40,335 nt of DNA from CAYNWK01 sp964400875. GTDB lineage: Bacteria > Chloroflexota > Anaerolineae > Anaerolineales > UBA4823. Below the pieces are notes generated by a model. The model did not search any database, was not told where the DNA came from, and was given only the letters and a program-made list of their open reading frames with translations. Both the position numbers and the translations under genes were made by a program. The stretch lies in assembly GCA_964400875.1 (NCBI GenBank), contig CAYNWK010000020.1, positions 1-40,335 on the forward strand. Direction: 5' to 3'. Of this stretch, positions 31,995-40,079 are shown one piece after another (the first letter of the stretch is position 1; each line of letters begins with the position of its first letter).

Positions 31995-32921
31995 ATGCAA
32001 TCAAAATCCAAAATCTATCTACCCCTCATCCTTGGCATCCTTATTTTAGGCGGATTGATCGTCTTCTGGCCCGCTCCAGCAGCCAATGCGCAGTGCGGTT
32101 CTCAAGCCTCTTCTTGCAAGAATTGCCATGAAGTTCAGGGGCAGGACCCGGTCAACAACGATGGGACCGGCTGGCACCAATCGCATTCCTTTGGGGATTT
32201 CTGCGAGTTCTGCCATGCCGGCAACGTGCAAAGCCCGGATAAAGACGGAGCTCACACCGGGATGGTGGCACCCCTCGACGACGTCCAGGCCAGCTGCGGT
32301 AACTGCCACCCGGCAGATTTAATGGAGAAAGCCGAAGTTTACGCCAGTGCCCTGGGCATTGAGGTCGGCAGCGGCGGCGGAACGCCCCGGTCCAGCGGTT
32401 CGAACGACGGCAGCCCTGACGACGAGGGTCAACCTGAGGATAATTCTGCCTCCGAAGCCCCCCCATCCGGATCATCGATCGTCGGAGACGCCGATGTGAT
32501 CGATTACAACCAACGCTACGAAGAGACAGTACTGGGAAAACGGAAGATCAATTGGGGCAACGTTCTCGTCACCACAATGATCGTCCTTGTCGCCGGTGGC
32601 GGTGGTGGTTTTGCCTTTTGGAACGAGCGACGCTTGCGGACGCCGGATTCGGCCAAGGCCGAGAAGACTTCAGCCATAACCAGCGAGACTCTCGCACTGC
32701 CCCAAATCGAGGGCTATCCGACGGAGATCGTCGCGCTCCTGCCCAAAATCGCCGACCTGAATCCAATCGGACTGCACGCACTCACGCGCTTACTGGATGA
32801 CCCAGAAGAAGCGTCTGAACTTTTGCAAAGCCTATCCCGACTGGACCCAGAGCTGGTGCGTAGGTTTCGTCGCCTGGACCGGGACTCAAAGGCTCTGCTG
32901 CTCGCCCTTTCCGGTGATTGA
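31995..32921 (+). CDS. Triheme membrane-anchored c-type cytochrome
   Basis: A 308-residue protein. GGAGGAG precedes the ATG. A signal segment at about 7-33 ends ANAQ; three CxxCH motifs follow (CKNCH, CEFCH, CGNCH). A Gly/Ser/Glu-rich linker leads to one membrane segment near 195-212 (VLVTTMIVLVAGGGG), and a cytoplasmic domain of about 95 residues follows, made of helices such as LLPKIADLNPIGLHAL. The heme part would shuttle electrons outside the membrane, and the helical tail may contact a cytoplasmic partner. It opens the operon that encodes the YeeE/YedE transporter pair and the PhsA-like reductase. Confidence 0.88.
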   Translation: MQSKSKIYLPLILGILILGGLIVFWPAPAANAQCGSQASSCKNCHEVQGQDPVNNDGTGWHQSHSFGDFCEFCHAGNVQSPDKDGAHTGMVAPLDDVQASCGNCHPADLMEKAEVYASALGIEVGSGGGTPRSSGSNDGSPDDEGQPEDNSASEAPPSGSSIVGDADVIDYNQRYEETVLGKRKINWGNVLVTTMIVLVAGGGGGFAFWNERRLRTPDSAKAEKTSAITSETLALPQIEGYPTEIVALLPKIADLNPIGLHALTRLLDDPEEASELLQSLSRLDPELVRRFRRLDRDSKALLLALSGD

Positions 32922-32960
32922 GACTTTGTCCCTATTCATCTTAATCAGCATGGAGGAACA

Positions 32961-33494
32961 ATGCAAACCTTGATCGAACAATTTCGGAAGGAGGAATGGT
33001 CGCCTTACATCGCCGGAGCCTTGCTAGGCCTGGTAGGCATACTGACTGTGCTGCTGGCGAATAACCTCTTGGGCGCCTCCGGGGCAATTGAAAACCTGGC
33101 CGGTCTGGTAGGACAGGCGATCGCCCCCAACCTCTTCGACAACGTTTACTTCGATTTTGTGATGCCCCCTGGGATCACCTGGCAGGTCATCCTACTGGCC
33201 GGGATCTTCCTGGGAGGCACGCTAGGCGCCTGGTCGAGCAAGACATTGAAGCTGCGGATCAACGATGATTCTCAATGGAAGCGGATATTCGGTCCACAAA
33301 TCTGGAAACGCTGGCTGCTGCTATTCGTCGGCGGCGTCATCCTGGAATACGGCGCCGGGCTGGCCGGCGGCTGCACCAGCGGATTGGCTATTTCCGGCGG
33401 TATGCTGCTCGCCCCAGCAGCCTTTCTATTCATGGTCGGGATGTTCGCCAGCGGTATCTTGACCGCCTTAATCGTCTACCGCAAGAGGTACTAA
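32961..33494 (+). CDS. YeeE/YedE-family transporter, first half
   Basis: A 177-residue membrane protein of the YeeE/YedE family, which includes thiosulfate importers. Membrane segments include WSPYIAGALLGLVGILTVLL, ITWQVILLAGIFLGGTLGAW and the late AAFLFMVGMFASGILTALIV. The family motif GAGLAGGCTSGLAISGG holds Cys138, the residue expected to contact the sulfur substrate. In other bacteria YeeE is one protein with two repeated halves; here the second half is a separate gene that starts one base after this stop, so the two probably assemble in the membrane. GGAGG precedes the ATG. Confidence 0.9.
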   Translation: MQTLIEQFRKEEWSPYIAGALLGLVGILTVLLANNLLGASGAIENLAGLVGQAIAPNLFDNVYFDFVMPPGITWQVILLAGIFLGGTLGAWSSKTLKLRINDDSQWKRIFGPQIWKRWLLLFVGGVILEYGAGLAGGCTSGLAISGGMLLAPAAFLFMVGMFASGILTALIVYRKRY

Positions 33495-33495
33495 T

Positions 33496-34053
33496 ATGAC
33501 CAACACAATCCTTGCTCTCTCCCTGGGTATCGTTTTCGGGCTGCTGCTGAACAAAGCCGGCCTGACCAAGTACCACAAGATCGTCAACGTATTTCGCTTA
33601 ACCGATCTGGCCGTGCTGAAGTTCATGATGACCGCGCTGGTCGTCGCCATGACCGGCTTGTTTAGCCTGCGCGCCCTCGGCCTGGTGACCTTCCCAAACG
33701 TTCCCGCGACTTACGTCGTCGGCAATGTCGTCGGTGGACTGGTATTCGGCGTCGGCATGGCGCTAGCAGGTTACTGACCGGGCACATGCGTCGCCGGTGG
33801 CGGCGAAGGAAAATTGGATTACATCGTTCCTGGGTTTTTGGGTTTCCTGACCGGTGCAGTCATCTACGGCCTGACCTATCAGTACGTCTTCCCGAAGATC
33901 TCGGCTTTTGCCAACTTAGGGCCGACAGTCATGCCAGATTTATGGAACATCAACTGGTACCTGCTGATTATCCTGTTTGGGCTGATCAGCCTGCTGCTCT
34001 TCTACCTGATCGACCGCGCGGGCATGTTCCGCAAGAATTCGTTAGAAGGCTGA
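33496..34053 (+). CDS. YeeE/YedE-family transporter, second half: probable selenoprotein (UGA at codon 94)
   Basis: The frame runs from ATG 33496 to TGA 34051-34053 (185 residues) with a single in-frame TGA at 33775-33777. The residues around it read GMALAGY-U-PGTCVAGGGEG; related proteins have GYCPGT there, so the TGA replaces the conserved Cys. Coding quality continues unbroken after it: helices FLGFLTGAVIYGLTY and WYLLIILFGLISLLLFYL, then a normal stop. A SECIS-like hairpin follows (separate entry), and TGA is followed by C, a favourable context. A stop-codon reading would cut the protein in the middle of a transporter motif. Selenocysteine and Cys98 form a UxxxC pair, perhaps for binding sulfur or selenium compounds. 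A nonsense mutation remains possible. Confidence 0.75.
33775..33805 (+). promoter_or_regulatory. Selenocysteine UGA and SECIS-like hairpin
   Basis: After the UGA at 33775-33777, CGTCGCC (33789-33795) pairs with GGCGGCG (33799-33805) through seven pairs, one of them a G-U, around the three-base loop GGT (33796-33798). Bacterial SECIS elements have a loop with a G in the first bases, 16-37 bases after the UGA; here it is 18 bases. Prediction only. Confidence 0.65.
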
Positions 34054-34119
34054 GTTTCTAGCCTAACGACGGATATCGGTTGATATGGTGCTGACAAGAA
34101 GTTTACTTAGAGGTTATTT

Positions 34120-36309
34120 ATGACCGATATAGTCTTTACCCGGCGAGATTTCCTCAAGCTCGGCGGAGCCTCGCTTGGCGCTCTGGCTGCGGGAACATTT
34201 TTGCCGCCCAAAGTTGCTTCAGCGGCCCGGCAGTCTGACCTGATCGATGCTAACGGCGACGGGTATATCCCTACGATGTGCGAGATGTGCGTCTGGCGCT
34301 GCGGGGTGCTGGCGAAAGTTGAGGATGGGCGCGTCGTCAAACTTGAAGGCAACCCGGAACATCCCCACTCCAAAGGCAAGCTGTGCGCTCGTGGACAATC
34401 GGGATTGATGACAACGTACGATCCAGACCGCGTGCTGCATCCGCTCATTCGTGTTGGGAAACGCGGTGAAGGGAAATTCCGACAGGCTTCCTGGGATGAG
34501 GCTCTGGACATCGTCGCCGATAACATGCTCAAGATCAAGGATGCTTATGGTCCAGAGGCGATGATCTTCTCCTCTACCCATAACCTCTCCCAGGTACAGT
34601 TCGAGAATCTGCTGAACGGCTTCGGTTCGCCCAACTACGGAACCCAGCGCAGCCTGTGCTTCAACGCCATGGTCACCGCATTCCTTTTGACTTACGGGAT
34701 CGAAGAACCGTCCCGCAATTATGATGACGTCGAATTTATTCTGCTCGTCGGGCGCAACCTGACGGAAGCCATTTCGACTTCAGAAACTTCCGCGCTGGTT
34801 GAAGCTGTGTCACGCGGCGCGAAGCTGGTTTACCTGGACCCGCGCTTCACCAAAACCGCGGCGATGGCTGAAGACTGGATACCCATCAGGCCGGGCACCG
34901 ATGCGGCATTCCTGCTGGCCATGGCCAACGTGATCATTTCCGAAGAGCTGGCCGATTGTGAGTTCGTTAAGAAATACGTCGTCGGCTGCGATGAGCTGCC
35001 CGATGTGATGAGTGCATTCACTCCCGATTGGGCGGAAAGCAAGACCGGCGTTAAAGCCGACATCATCCGCCGTATTGCCCGCGAATTTGCCGCAGCAGGG
35101 CATAACGCTTTAGCCCACCCGGGCTGGCGCACTTCGAATTTCGTCAACTCGTTCCAGACCGAACGCGCGATTGCCATGCTGAACGCTTTGAGCGGCAACG
35201 TTCTGACCCCAGGCGGCTGCCTAACCGCAGAAAGCCCCGAATCGAGCGGTGTGGCGCTGGGCAAACCTGAACAACCACCTTATCCCCGCGTCTCGGCGAT
35301 GCGCCTGGACGGAGTGCCCTGGAAATACCCGCTGGTGCCTTTCAAGCTGGGCGTTTTCCAGGAGCTGCGCGAAGCGATAATCACCGGCCAGCCTTACCAG
35401 GCCCACGGCTGGTTCATCGCACGGCAAAATCCGGTCCTCAGCCTGCCAGACCGGAATCGGACTTTGGAAGCGATGGGCAAATTGGATTTCATCGCCGTCG
35501 TCGATGTGATCATGAACGACTCTTCGTGGTTCGCCGATGTGGTGCTGCCTGAATCTTCTTACCTGGAGCGGTTCGACCCGCTGAATGTCGTGGACGGCAA
35601 GGTCTTCATCCGCCAACCGGTAATCGAGCCGCAAGGCGATACCCGTTCTGCACTGTGGATCTACAAGCAGCTCGGCGAACGACTCGGTTTAGACGATTTC
35701 TTCCAGTACACCGACGAAGTGGACTACGTACGCCAGCAGTTAGCGCCCCTGGAACTCAACATGAATGAGTTGATGGTCAAAGGCTATGTACAGCCTGAGG
35801 GACAGACAGAAGAGGCTGGGGAAATCGTCTTCAACACGCCCAGCGGAAAAATCGAGATCTACTCCGAGACCCTGGATAAAGCCGGATTTCCCGCCTGGCC
35901 TACCTGGGAAGAACCGCCCTACCCAAAACCGGAAGAATTCTATTTGCTTACTGGAAAAGTCGGCCAACAGACCCAGTTCGGTACCCAGAACAACCAGCTG
36001 CTGCACAAATATTCGGATGAGCCGCGCATGTGGATCCATCCTGAGCCAGCTGCTCAACGCGGCATCCAGACGGATGACCCATTGCGAGTAACCAGCCCGG
36101 TTGGAGAAGTAGTCGTGCGCGCCCTGGTTACCGAGGCAATACGCCCGGATTGCGTTTCGATGACGCCTGGATACGGGCATTTGTCGAAAGGACTGCGGAC
36201 TGCATACGGGCACGGCGCCAGTGACTCTGTGCTCCACGTGACTTATAGCGACCCAATCAGCGGCGGGCAGGCTCTCTCGCAAACCTTTGTATCGGTGGAG
36301 AAAGCATAA
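34120..36309 (+). CDS. Molybdopterin oxidoreductase, PhsA/PsrA-like catalytic subunit
   Basis: A 729-residue DMSO-reductase-family enzyme, the likely catalytic subunit for thiosulfate or polysulfide reduction. A twin-arginine signal is at the start (TRRDFLKLGGASLGALAAG). A [4Fe-4S] site is formed by Cys54, Cys57, Cys61 and Cys89 (CEMCVWRC ... LCARG). Cys180 in QRSLCFNAMV is the expected molybdenum ligand, as in PhsA/PsrA rather than Ser or Sec. C-terminal molybdopterin-dinucleotide domain from about 600 on. Arsenate or tetrathionate reductase relatives cannot be excluded, but the operon's YeeE/YedE transporter halves favour sulfur. It acts outside the membrane with the ferredoxin and cytochrome b subunits encoded next. 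Confidence 0.92.
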   Translation: MTDIVFTRRDFLKLGGASLGALAAGTFLPPKVASAARQSDLIDANGDGYIPTMCEMCVWRCGVLAKVEDGRVVKLEGNPEHPHSKGKLCARGQSGLMTTYDPDRVLHPLIRVGKRGEGKFRQASWDEALDIVADNMLKIKDAYGPEAMIFSSTHNLSQVQFENLLNGFGSPNYGTQRSLCFNAMVTAFLLTYGIEEPSRNYDDVEFILLVGRNLTEAISTSETSALVEAVSRGAKLVYLDPRFTKTAAMAEDWIPIRPGTDAAFLLAMANVIISEELADCEFVKKYVVGCDELPDVMSAFTPDWAESKTGVKADIIRRIAREFAAAGHNALAHPGWRTSNFVNSFQTERAIAMLNALSGNVLTPGGCLTAESPESSGVALGKPEQPPYPRVSAMRLDGVPWKYPLVPFKLGVFQELREAIITGQPYQAHGWFIARQNPVLSLPDRNRTLEAMGKLDFIAVVDVIMNDSSWFADVVLPESSYLERFDPLNVVDGKVFIRQPVIEPQGDTRSALWIYKQLGERLGLDDFFQYTDEVDYVRQQLAPLELNMNELMVKGYVQPEGQTEEAGEIVFNTPSGKIEIYSETLDKAGFPAWPTWEEPPYPKPEEFYLLTGKVGQQTQFGTQNNQLLHKYSDEPRMWIHPEPAAQRGIQTDDPLRVTSPVGEVVVRALVTEAIRPDCVSMTPGYGHLSKGLRTAYGHGASDSVLHVTYSDPISGGQALSQTFVSVEKA

Positions 36310-36366
36310 ATGGGACAAACAAGAGCCACTGATTGCTATCGCGGGTAATCAGCTATAGAGGTACTT

Positions 36367-37107
36367 ATGCCAACGAAGAAACGATATGGATTTGTGATCG
36401 ACCTCTCCCGTTGTATCGACTGCCGAGCTTGCATGGTTGCCTGCAGCGTCGAAAACAACGTGCCGATGAATCACACACGCATTTGGGTGAAGGATTTAGG
36501 CGTACAGGGAACATTCCCTGAGCTGAGCAGATCTTTTGTACCTTACAACTGCATGCATTGCGAAAATCCATCCTGTATAGAAGTTTGTGTCAGCGGTGCG
36601 ACGCATAAGGATACAGATAATGGATTGGTGCTGGTCGATCAGGAAGCCTGCATCGGCTGCGGCTTTTGCGTAGACGCCTGCCCTTACAATGCCCGCTATC
36701 TTGATGAGACACGCGGGGTTGTGGACAAGTGCAATGGATGTATCCAGCGCGTCGAACAGGGACAAAACCCAGCTTGCGTGGCAACCTGCGTGGGAGGTTC
36801 TCGCCACTTCGGTGATTTGAACGATCCGGAATCCGAAGTCTCCATCGCATTGAAGAACGCCAAGTCGATCCAACGGCTAGACTACGAAAAAGGCGGTCAC
36901 GACACCGATCCGAATATCTACTATATCAACGGAGAGGTATTGGAGAGCGGCGTTTTCCTGCGTGATCCACGCTACAGCCAGGCGGAAGAAGGATGGAAAA
37001 AGATGCTCGTTCCGGCGATCTTTGCAGGCGTGGGCGCTTCCTTCCTCGTCCAAGCGACTTATTTCACCAAGCAGCTGCTCGACGGCGAACACGAATTCGA
37101 AGAGTAA
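36367..37107 (+). CDS. Four-cluster ferredoxin electron-transfer subunit (PhsB/PsrB-like)
   Basis: A 246-residue protein without a signal peptide; like related PsrB proteins it probably crosses with the Tat-exported catalytic subunit. Cysteine groups for four [4Fe-4S] clusters are CIDCRACMVAC, CMHCENPSCIEVC, CIGCGFCVDACPY and CNGC/CVATC. An unusual C-terminal membrane segment is present near 215-235 (MLVPAIFAGVGASFLVQATY), which would anchor it. AGAGG precedes the ATG at 36367. It transfers electrons from the cytochrome b subunit to the molybdopterin enzyme. Confidence 0.93.
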   Translation: MPTKKRYGFVIDLSRCIDCRACMVACSVENNVPMNHTRIWVKDLGVQGTFPELSRSFVPYNCMHCENPSCIEVCVSGATHKDTDNGLVLVDQEACIGCGFCVDACPYNARYLDETRGVVDKCNGCIQRVEQGQNPACVATCVGGSRHFGDLNDPESEVSIALKNAKSIQRLDYEKGGHDTDPNIYYINGEVLESGVFLRDPRYSQAEEGWKKMLVPAIFAGVGASFLVQATYFTKQLLDGEHEFEE

Positions 37108-37125
37108 ACCAGCGGAGTCTCGTCC

Positions 37126-37932
37126 ATGACCACGAAAACATTCTCGATCGAAGAACGCCGCAGATTGCGGAGAAAAACATTTAAAAAGCACAACCTAGCT
37201 AACATTCTGACCCACTGGTTCAACGTGTCTATGTGGCTACTACTACTGCCAACCGGAATCGCGATCATCTCATCACCGCGCTTGAACCTGAGCCCGATTT
37301 GGTGGCAGGAGCTTTTTCGCAACCTGTTCGGCAGCACTGCTAACCTGATCAGATTCCACTTTACCTTGGGGCTGCTGTGGTCGTTCGTGCTCATCTTTAA
37401 CATCTTGTTGGGTTTTAGACGCTATTTCGTGCCCTTCGCTGCACACCGCATGCTCCTGGATCAGGATGACCTCAAATGGCTGCAAATCAAGCCTCTGCAG
37501 ATGCTGGGCTTCAAGAAGGGGGTGGCGCTGCCACCCCAGGACGCCTACAATGCAGGCCAAAAACTGTACATGTACGTGGTTATCCTGGGAACTCTCGGCA
37601 TCATCGCCAGCGGTATGGTGATGACCTTCAACACCGTTTTCCCACCGATACTCAAACAGTGGGCCCAACCGGTGCACTGGCTGTCGGTCGGCAGCATTGT
37701 CGCCGGGTTGATCATCCACGTTTACATGGGCGCGGTGTTCCCGGAAGAGAAGGAGGCCTTCTTCTCCATGTTCAGCGGGAAGGTCTCAGCTTGGTACGCT
37801 AGAGCGCATCATGAGAAGTGGTATTATGAGAAGATACGCGAAGAGCTGGAGTGGGAAGACCAGATTGAGCAGGAGCTGAAAGCGAGCAGCGAAGATAAGC
37901 AACCTTCTCTCCATCCTCAACAGTCAGGGTAA
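37126..37932 (+). CDS. Cytochrome b membrane subunit (FdnI/PhsC-like), 3' end altered by an integrated element
   Basis: A 268-residue diheme-type membrane cytochrome b. Four to five membrane segments carry likely heme-ligand histidines: His30 (LTHWFNVS), RFHFTLG, QPVHWLSVG and GLIIHVYMG. It would oxidise menaquinol and feed the ferredoxin/molybdopterin pair. About 50 residues follow the last membrane segment, first YARAHHEKWYYEKIREELEW and then an acidic tail. The last 134 bases overlap, on the other strand, the 3' end of the recombinase gene, so the final residues (about ASSEDKQPSLHPQQSG) are probably read from the integrated element, not native sequence. Confidence 0.88.
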   Translation: MTTKTFSIEERRRLRRKTFKKHNLANILTHWFNVSMWLLLLPTGIAIISSPRLNLSPIWWQELFRNLFGSTANLIRFHFTLGLLWSFVLIFNILLGFRRYFVPFAAHRMLLDQDDLKWLQIKPLQMLGFKKGVALPPQDAYNAGQKLYMYVVILGTLGIIASGMVMTFNTVFPPILKQWAQPVHWLSVGSIVAGLIIHVYMGAVFPEEKEAFFSMFSGKVSAWYARAHHEKWYYEKIREELEWEDQIEQELKASSEDKQPSLHPQQSG

Positions 37933-39457
37933 CTGCCACATCGAGTAGCTCAACTAAACGCCTCTTTGTGGCAAAATCCTCGTCGGCTACATCAAGACCA
38001 AGAGCAACATCAGCAGCGAATTCCTGGATGCCTAGCTTCTGCTCTTCGGTAATCGTTTTTACTTCGATAGTTTCGGCGAAAAGACTATATTCTTTCTCCA
38101 AGGATTCAATCGTCTTCTCCAATCGGTCCTTGCGATCGACGAGCATAGATTTGTCGAATTCTCCGGATAAGTAAAGATCCAGCAATTTGTCTAATTTATT
38201 CCTGCTCTCGGCTAATAACGAATCTATTGATGCTAGCCGCTCCTTCAAAGGAGCGGTTATTTCTTCTTGTTGATTTTGGAGATCGTCTAACCCTTCATTT
38301 AATTCCTCTGGATTTAGCACATAGTATCGAAGTAAGGCCCATACATTCTCATCAATCCATCCTGCCGGGAATAATGGAAGACTACATTTTTCAACGATGT
38401 CATGCTTAGAGCCACTCGCGGCACCACAACGATAGTACAGATACTTTTTGCCATGTGCATTTACTACAGTCCCTGCTGCTTTATGCCCACAGAGACCACA
38501 AGTTATTACTCCACTGGCTAGATAATTGTGTTTTCTACGAGCATAGCGCTTATTCGCATCACGTAGTTTACAGGCCTCATCCCATGTCGTCTTTTCTATA
38601 ATTGCCGGCACTTTAACTGTTAAAATGTTTTCTTTTGGATTAGGTCCCCACTTTCCATTTTCCTGTTTCGCGTATTTCCCGTACTTCCATGTACCAGAAT
38701 AAGTTTCGTTTTTTAGAATTCGTTGGACTGTTGCTCTCCCCCACTCCCCATATCCTCGTTTCTTTTTACTGCCTCCTCGACGCCGACTGGTATCCGAGGC
38801 AGTCGGTACACCCAACTCAGTCAATCTTCCGGCTATTTGCCCCATCGTCAATTTCTCCCTTTCGCCGTCGCCATCTGTATACCAACTGAAAATCAACTTA
38901 ATTATTCTGGCTTCCTCTTCGTCGATTTCAAGAGTTCTTTTCCCATTCTTCTCCACCACCCGATAGCCATACGGTGCACGAGTTTTCCCCAAAAGAACAT
39001 GCTTGTCCTTAATCTTGAGCCGGCGCCCTCTGGTCATTCTCTCATTGATCTTCAACCTTTCATATTCAGCGATTACCGCTTTGATATTCTTGTTGAGATT
39101 CCCCTCCGGAGTATCCGGATATTCGCCAAGCACATAAACTATTTCAACTCCAGCTCGTCTGAATTCGTTCTCAACAATTAATTGTTTTGCCAATGAACGA
39201 GCAAACCGGTCCAATTCCCGGACAACCAAAATATCGAATTCACTAGACTTAGCCATGGTCAACGCCTGGTTCAACTGGGGTAAATCAAATAAAGCTCCAG
39301 ACGCACCACGATCATCCTCGGCGAGCTCATCAACGATCGTGTAACCCTCATCCAATGCGTACTTGCGACAGATTTCAATCTGCCCTCTTAGATTGCGTCC
39401 ATCCTTCGAACGATCATCTCCACTTACCCTGGCATAAAGTACTGCTCTCTTAACCAT
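37799..39457 (-). CDS. Large serine recombinase
   Basis: A 552-residue large serine integrase. ATG 39457 was chosen because AAGGAG lies six bases before it. The resolvase domain at 1-150 has catalytic Ser12 in YARVSGDD, then VVRELDRFARS and RRAGVEIVYV. A recombinase DNA-binding domain follows (APYGYRV, ATVQRILKNETYSGTWKYGKY), then a zinc ribbon (CGLCGHKAAG, YYRCG) and a coiled-coil region (about 400-470, EITAPLKERLASIDSLLAE). The gene is AT-rich compared with its left neighbours. Its last 45 or so codons lie on the antisense strand of the cytochrome b gene, so its C-terminus was probably formed at the integration junction. Confidence 0.93.
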   Translation of the reverse strand: MVKRAVLYARVSGDDRSKDGRNLRGQIEICRKYALDEGYTIVDELAEDDRGASGALFDLPQLNQALTMAKSSEFDILVVRELDRFARSLAKQLIVENEFRRAGVEIVYVLGEYPDTPEGNLNKNIKAVIAEYERLKINERMTRGRRLKIKDKHVLLGKTRAPYGYRVVEKNGKRTLEIDEEEARIIKLIFSWYTDGDGEREKLTMGQIAGRLTELGVPTASDTSRRRGGSKKKRGYGEWGRATVQRILKNETYSGTWKYGKYAKQENGKWGPNPKENILTVKVPAIIEKTTWDEACKLRDANKRYARRKHNYLASGVITCGLCGHKAAGTVVNAHGKKYLYYRCGAASGSKHDIVEKCSLPLFPAGWIDENVWALLRYYVLNPEELNEGLDDLQNQQEEITAPLKERLASIDSLLAESRNKLDKLLDLYLSGEFDKSMLVDRKDRLEKTIESLEKEYSLFAETIEVKTITEEQKLGIQEFAADVALGLDVADEDFATKRRLVELLDVAVTLTVEDGEKVAYLRCSLSAPAQSGLPTPALRVSSHNTTSHDAL

Positions 39458-39535
39458 GATCATCTCCTTACAATCGGGATAAACCGAACTGGATGGTTGG
39501 CCAGGCCGGGACTGGCCTAATTGTCTAACCCGTGC

Positions 39536-39769
39536 TCATTCGAACAACCAGGCAACCTCGTCGTAAAGATCTGGACCCATCGCTAATCGCTGCTCTTCAT
39601 CCGTGAGATCGAAAATCACGAGCAACTCGGCGAAGATCAGGCCGACTGATCCGTTTACGTCTAGTAAACTTTCTCCTTCTGCTGTTACCTCCCATTCACG
39701 CCGGAAATTCATCAGATTTAGAATCAAGCTTTGGCGTGGCTGGATAGTCGTGATCGGTGTTGTAACCAT
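39536..39769 (-). CDS. Small acidic hypothetical protein of the element
   Basis: A 77-residue protein. The ATG at 39769 has GGAG eight bases upstream. It begins with MVTTPITTIQPRQSLILNL, followed by WEVTAEGESLLDVNGSVGLIFAELLVIFDLTDEEQRLAMG. It is acidic, has no membrane segment and matches no family I know. Its place just upstream of the recombinase gene, on the same strand, fits an element accessory protein; a directionality factor is one possibility, not shown. Confidence 0.6.
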   Translation of the reverse strand: MVTTPITTIQPRQSLILNLMNFRREWEVTAEGESLLDVNGSVGLIFAELLVIFDLTDEEQRLAMGPDLYDEVAWLFE

Positions 39770-39854
39770 GTCTATTTCTCCGATGGATGGGGCCGGCTAC
39801 AGGATGGTTACGACACGATCGAATNNNNNNNNNNGTCTATTTCTCCGATGGATG
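39770..39854 (+). repeat. 20-base direct repeat flanking the assembly gap
   Basis: GTCTATTTCTCCGATGGATG occurs at 39770-39789 and again at 39835-39854, on either side of a 10-N gap. This may be an unmerged overlap made by scaffolding, or a real repeat of the element that broke the assembly. Confidence 0.8.
39825..39834. other. Assembly gap (10 N)
   Basis: Ten N bases mark a join of unknown true length. Features on either side may not be contiguous. Confidence 0.99.
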
Positions 39855-39885
39855 AGGCATTTTGCTTAGGTCCCGGCCACTATGC

Positions 39886-39915
39886 AAAAACGCCCCGGTG
39901 TTTCCCACCAGGGCG
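39886..39915 (-). terminator. Rho-independent terminator
   Basis: On the minus strand CGCCCTGGTG pairs with CACCGGGGCG through ten pairs (one U-G) around GGAAA, then TTTTTG. It ends leftward transcription from the promoter at 40051. Confidence 0.8.
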
Positions 39916-40045
39916 TTGAGCATGAGGGTTGGTATAATTTTCACCAGCCCTTCCCGCCGCGTACACCGGTGGGTTGGGTTAGGGTCGTGAAAGTGTTGCC
40001 GCACATTCACGGCCCGCTTTCAAGGGAATTACCTTGTGCTATACA
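39916..40045 (-). ncRNA. Candidate small RNA between promoter and terminator
   Basis: A consensus promoter (40051-40079) and a terminator (39886-39915) on the minus strand define a transcript of about 160 bases with no credible coding frame. It contains CAAGG/CCTTG and a longer hairpin, GGGCCGTGAA with TTCACGACCC (one mismatch on this strand, a G-U on the other). It lies between the excisionase-like gene and the gap. No known RNA family was recognised. Confidence 0.4.
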
Positions 40046-40050
40046 ATGCT

Positions 40051-40079
40051 ATTATAGCATGTTTTTCATTACGATGCAA
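40051..40079 (-). promoter_or_regulatory. Strong sigma-70 promoter at the end of the excisionase-like gene
   Basis: On the minus strand TTGCAT (40074-40079), 17 bases, TATAAT (40051-40056) with TGC before it (extended -10). Transcription would start near 40044. Confidence 0.7.

Noticed and set aside
33775..33777. Ordinary stop codon separating two small genes
   Set aside because: The frame continues in good coding style for 91 codons, the TGA replaces a conserved Cys, the next frame has no ribosome-binding site of its own, and a SECIS-like hairpin follows.
34120..36309. Second selenoprotein in the molybdopterin enzyme
   Set aside because: The molybdenum ligand position is Cys180 (TGC) and the frame has no internal TGA.
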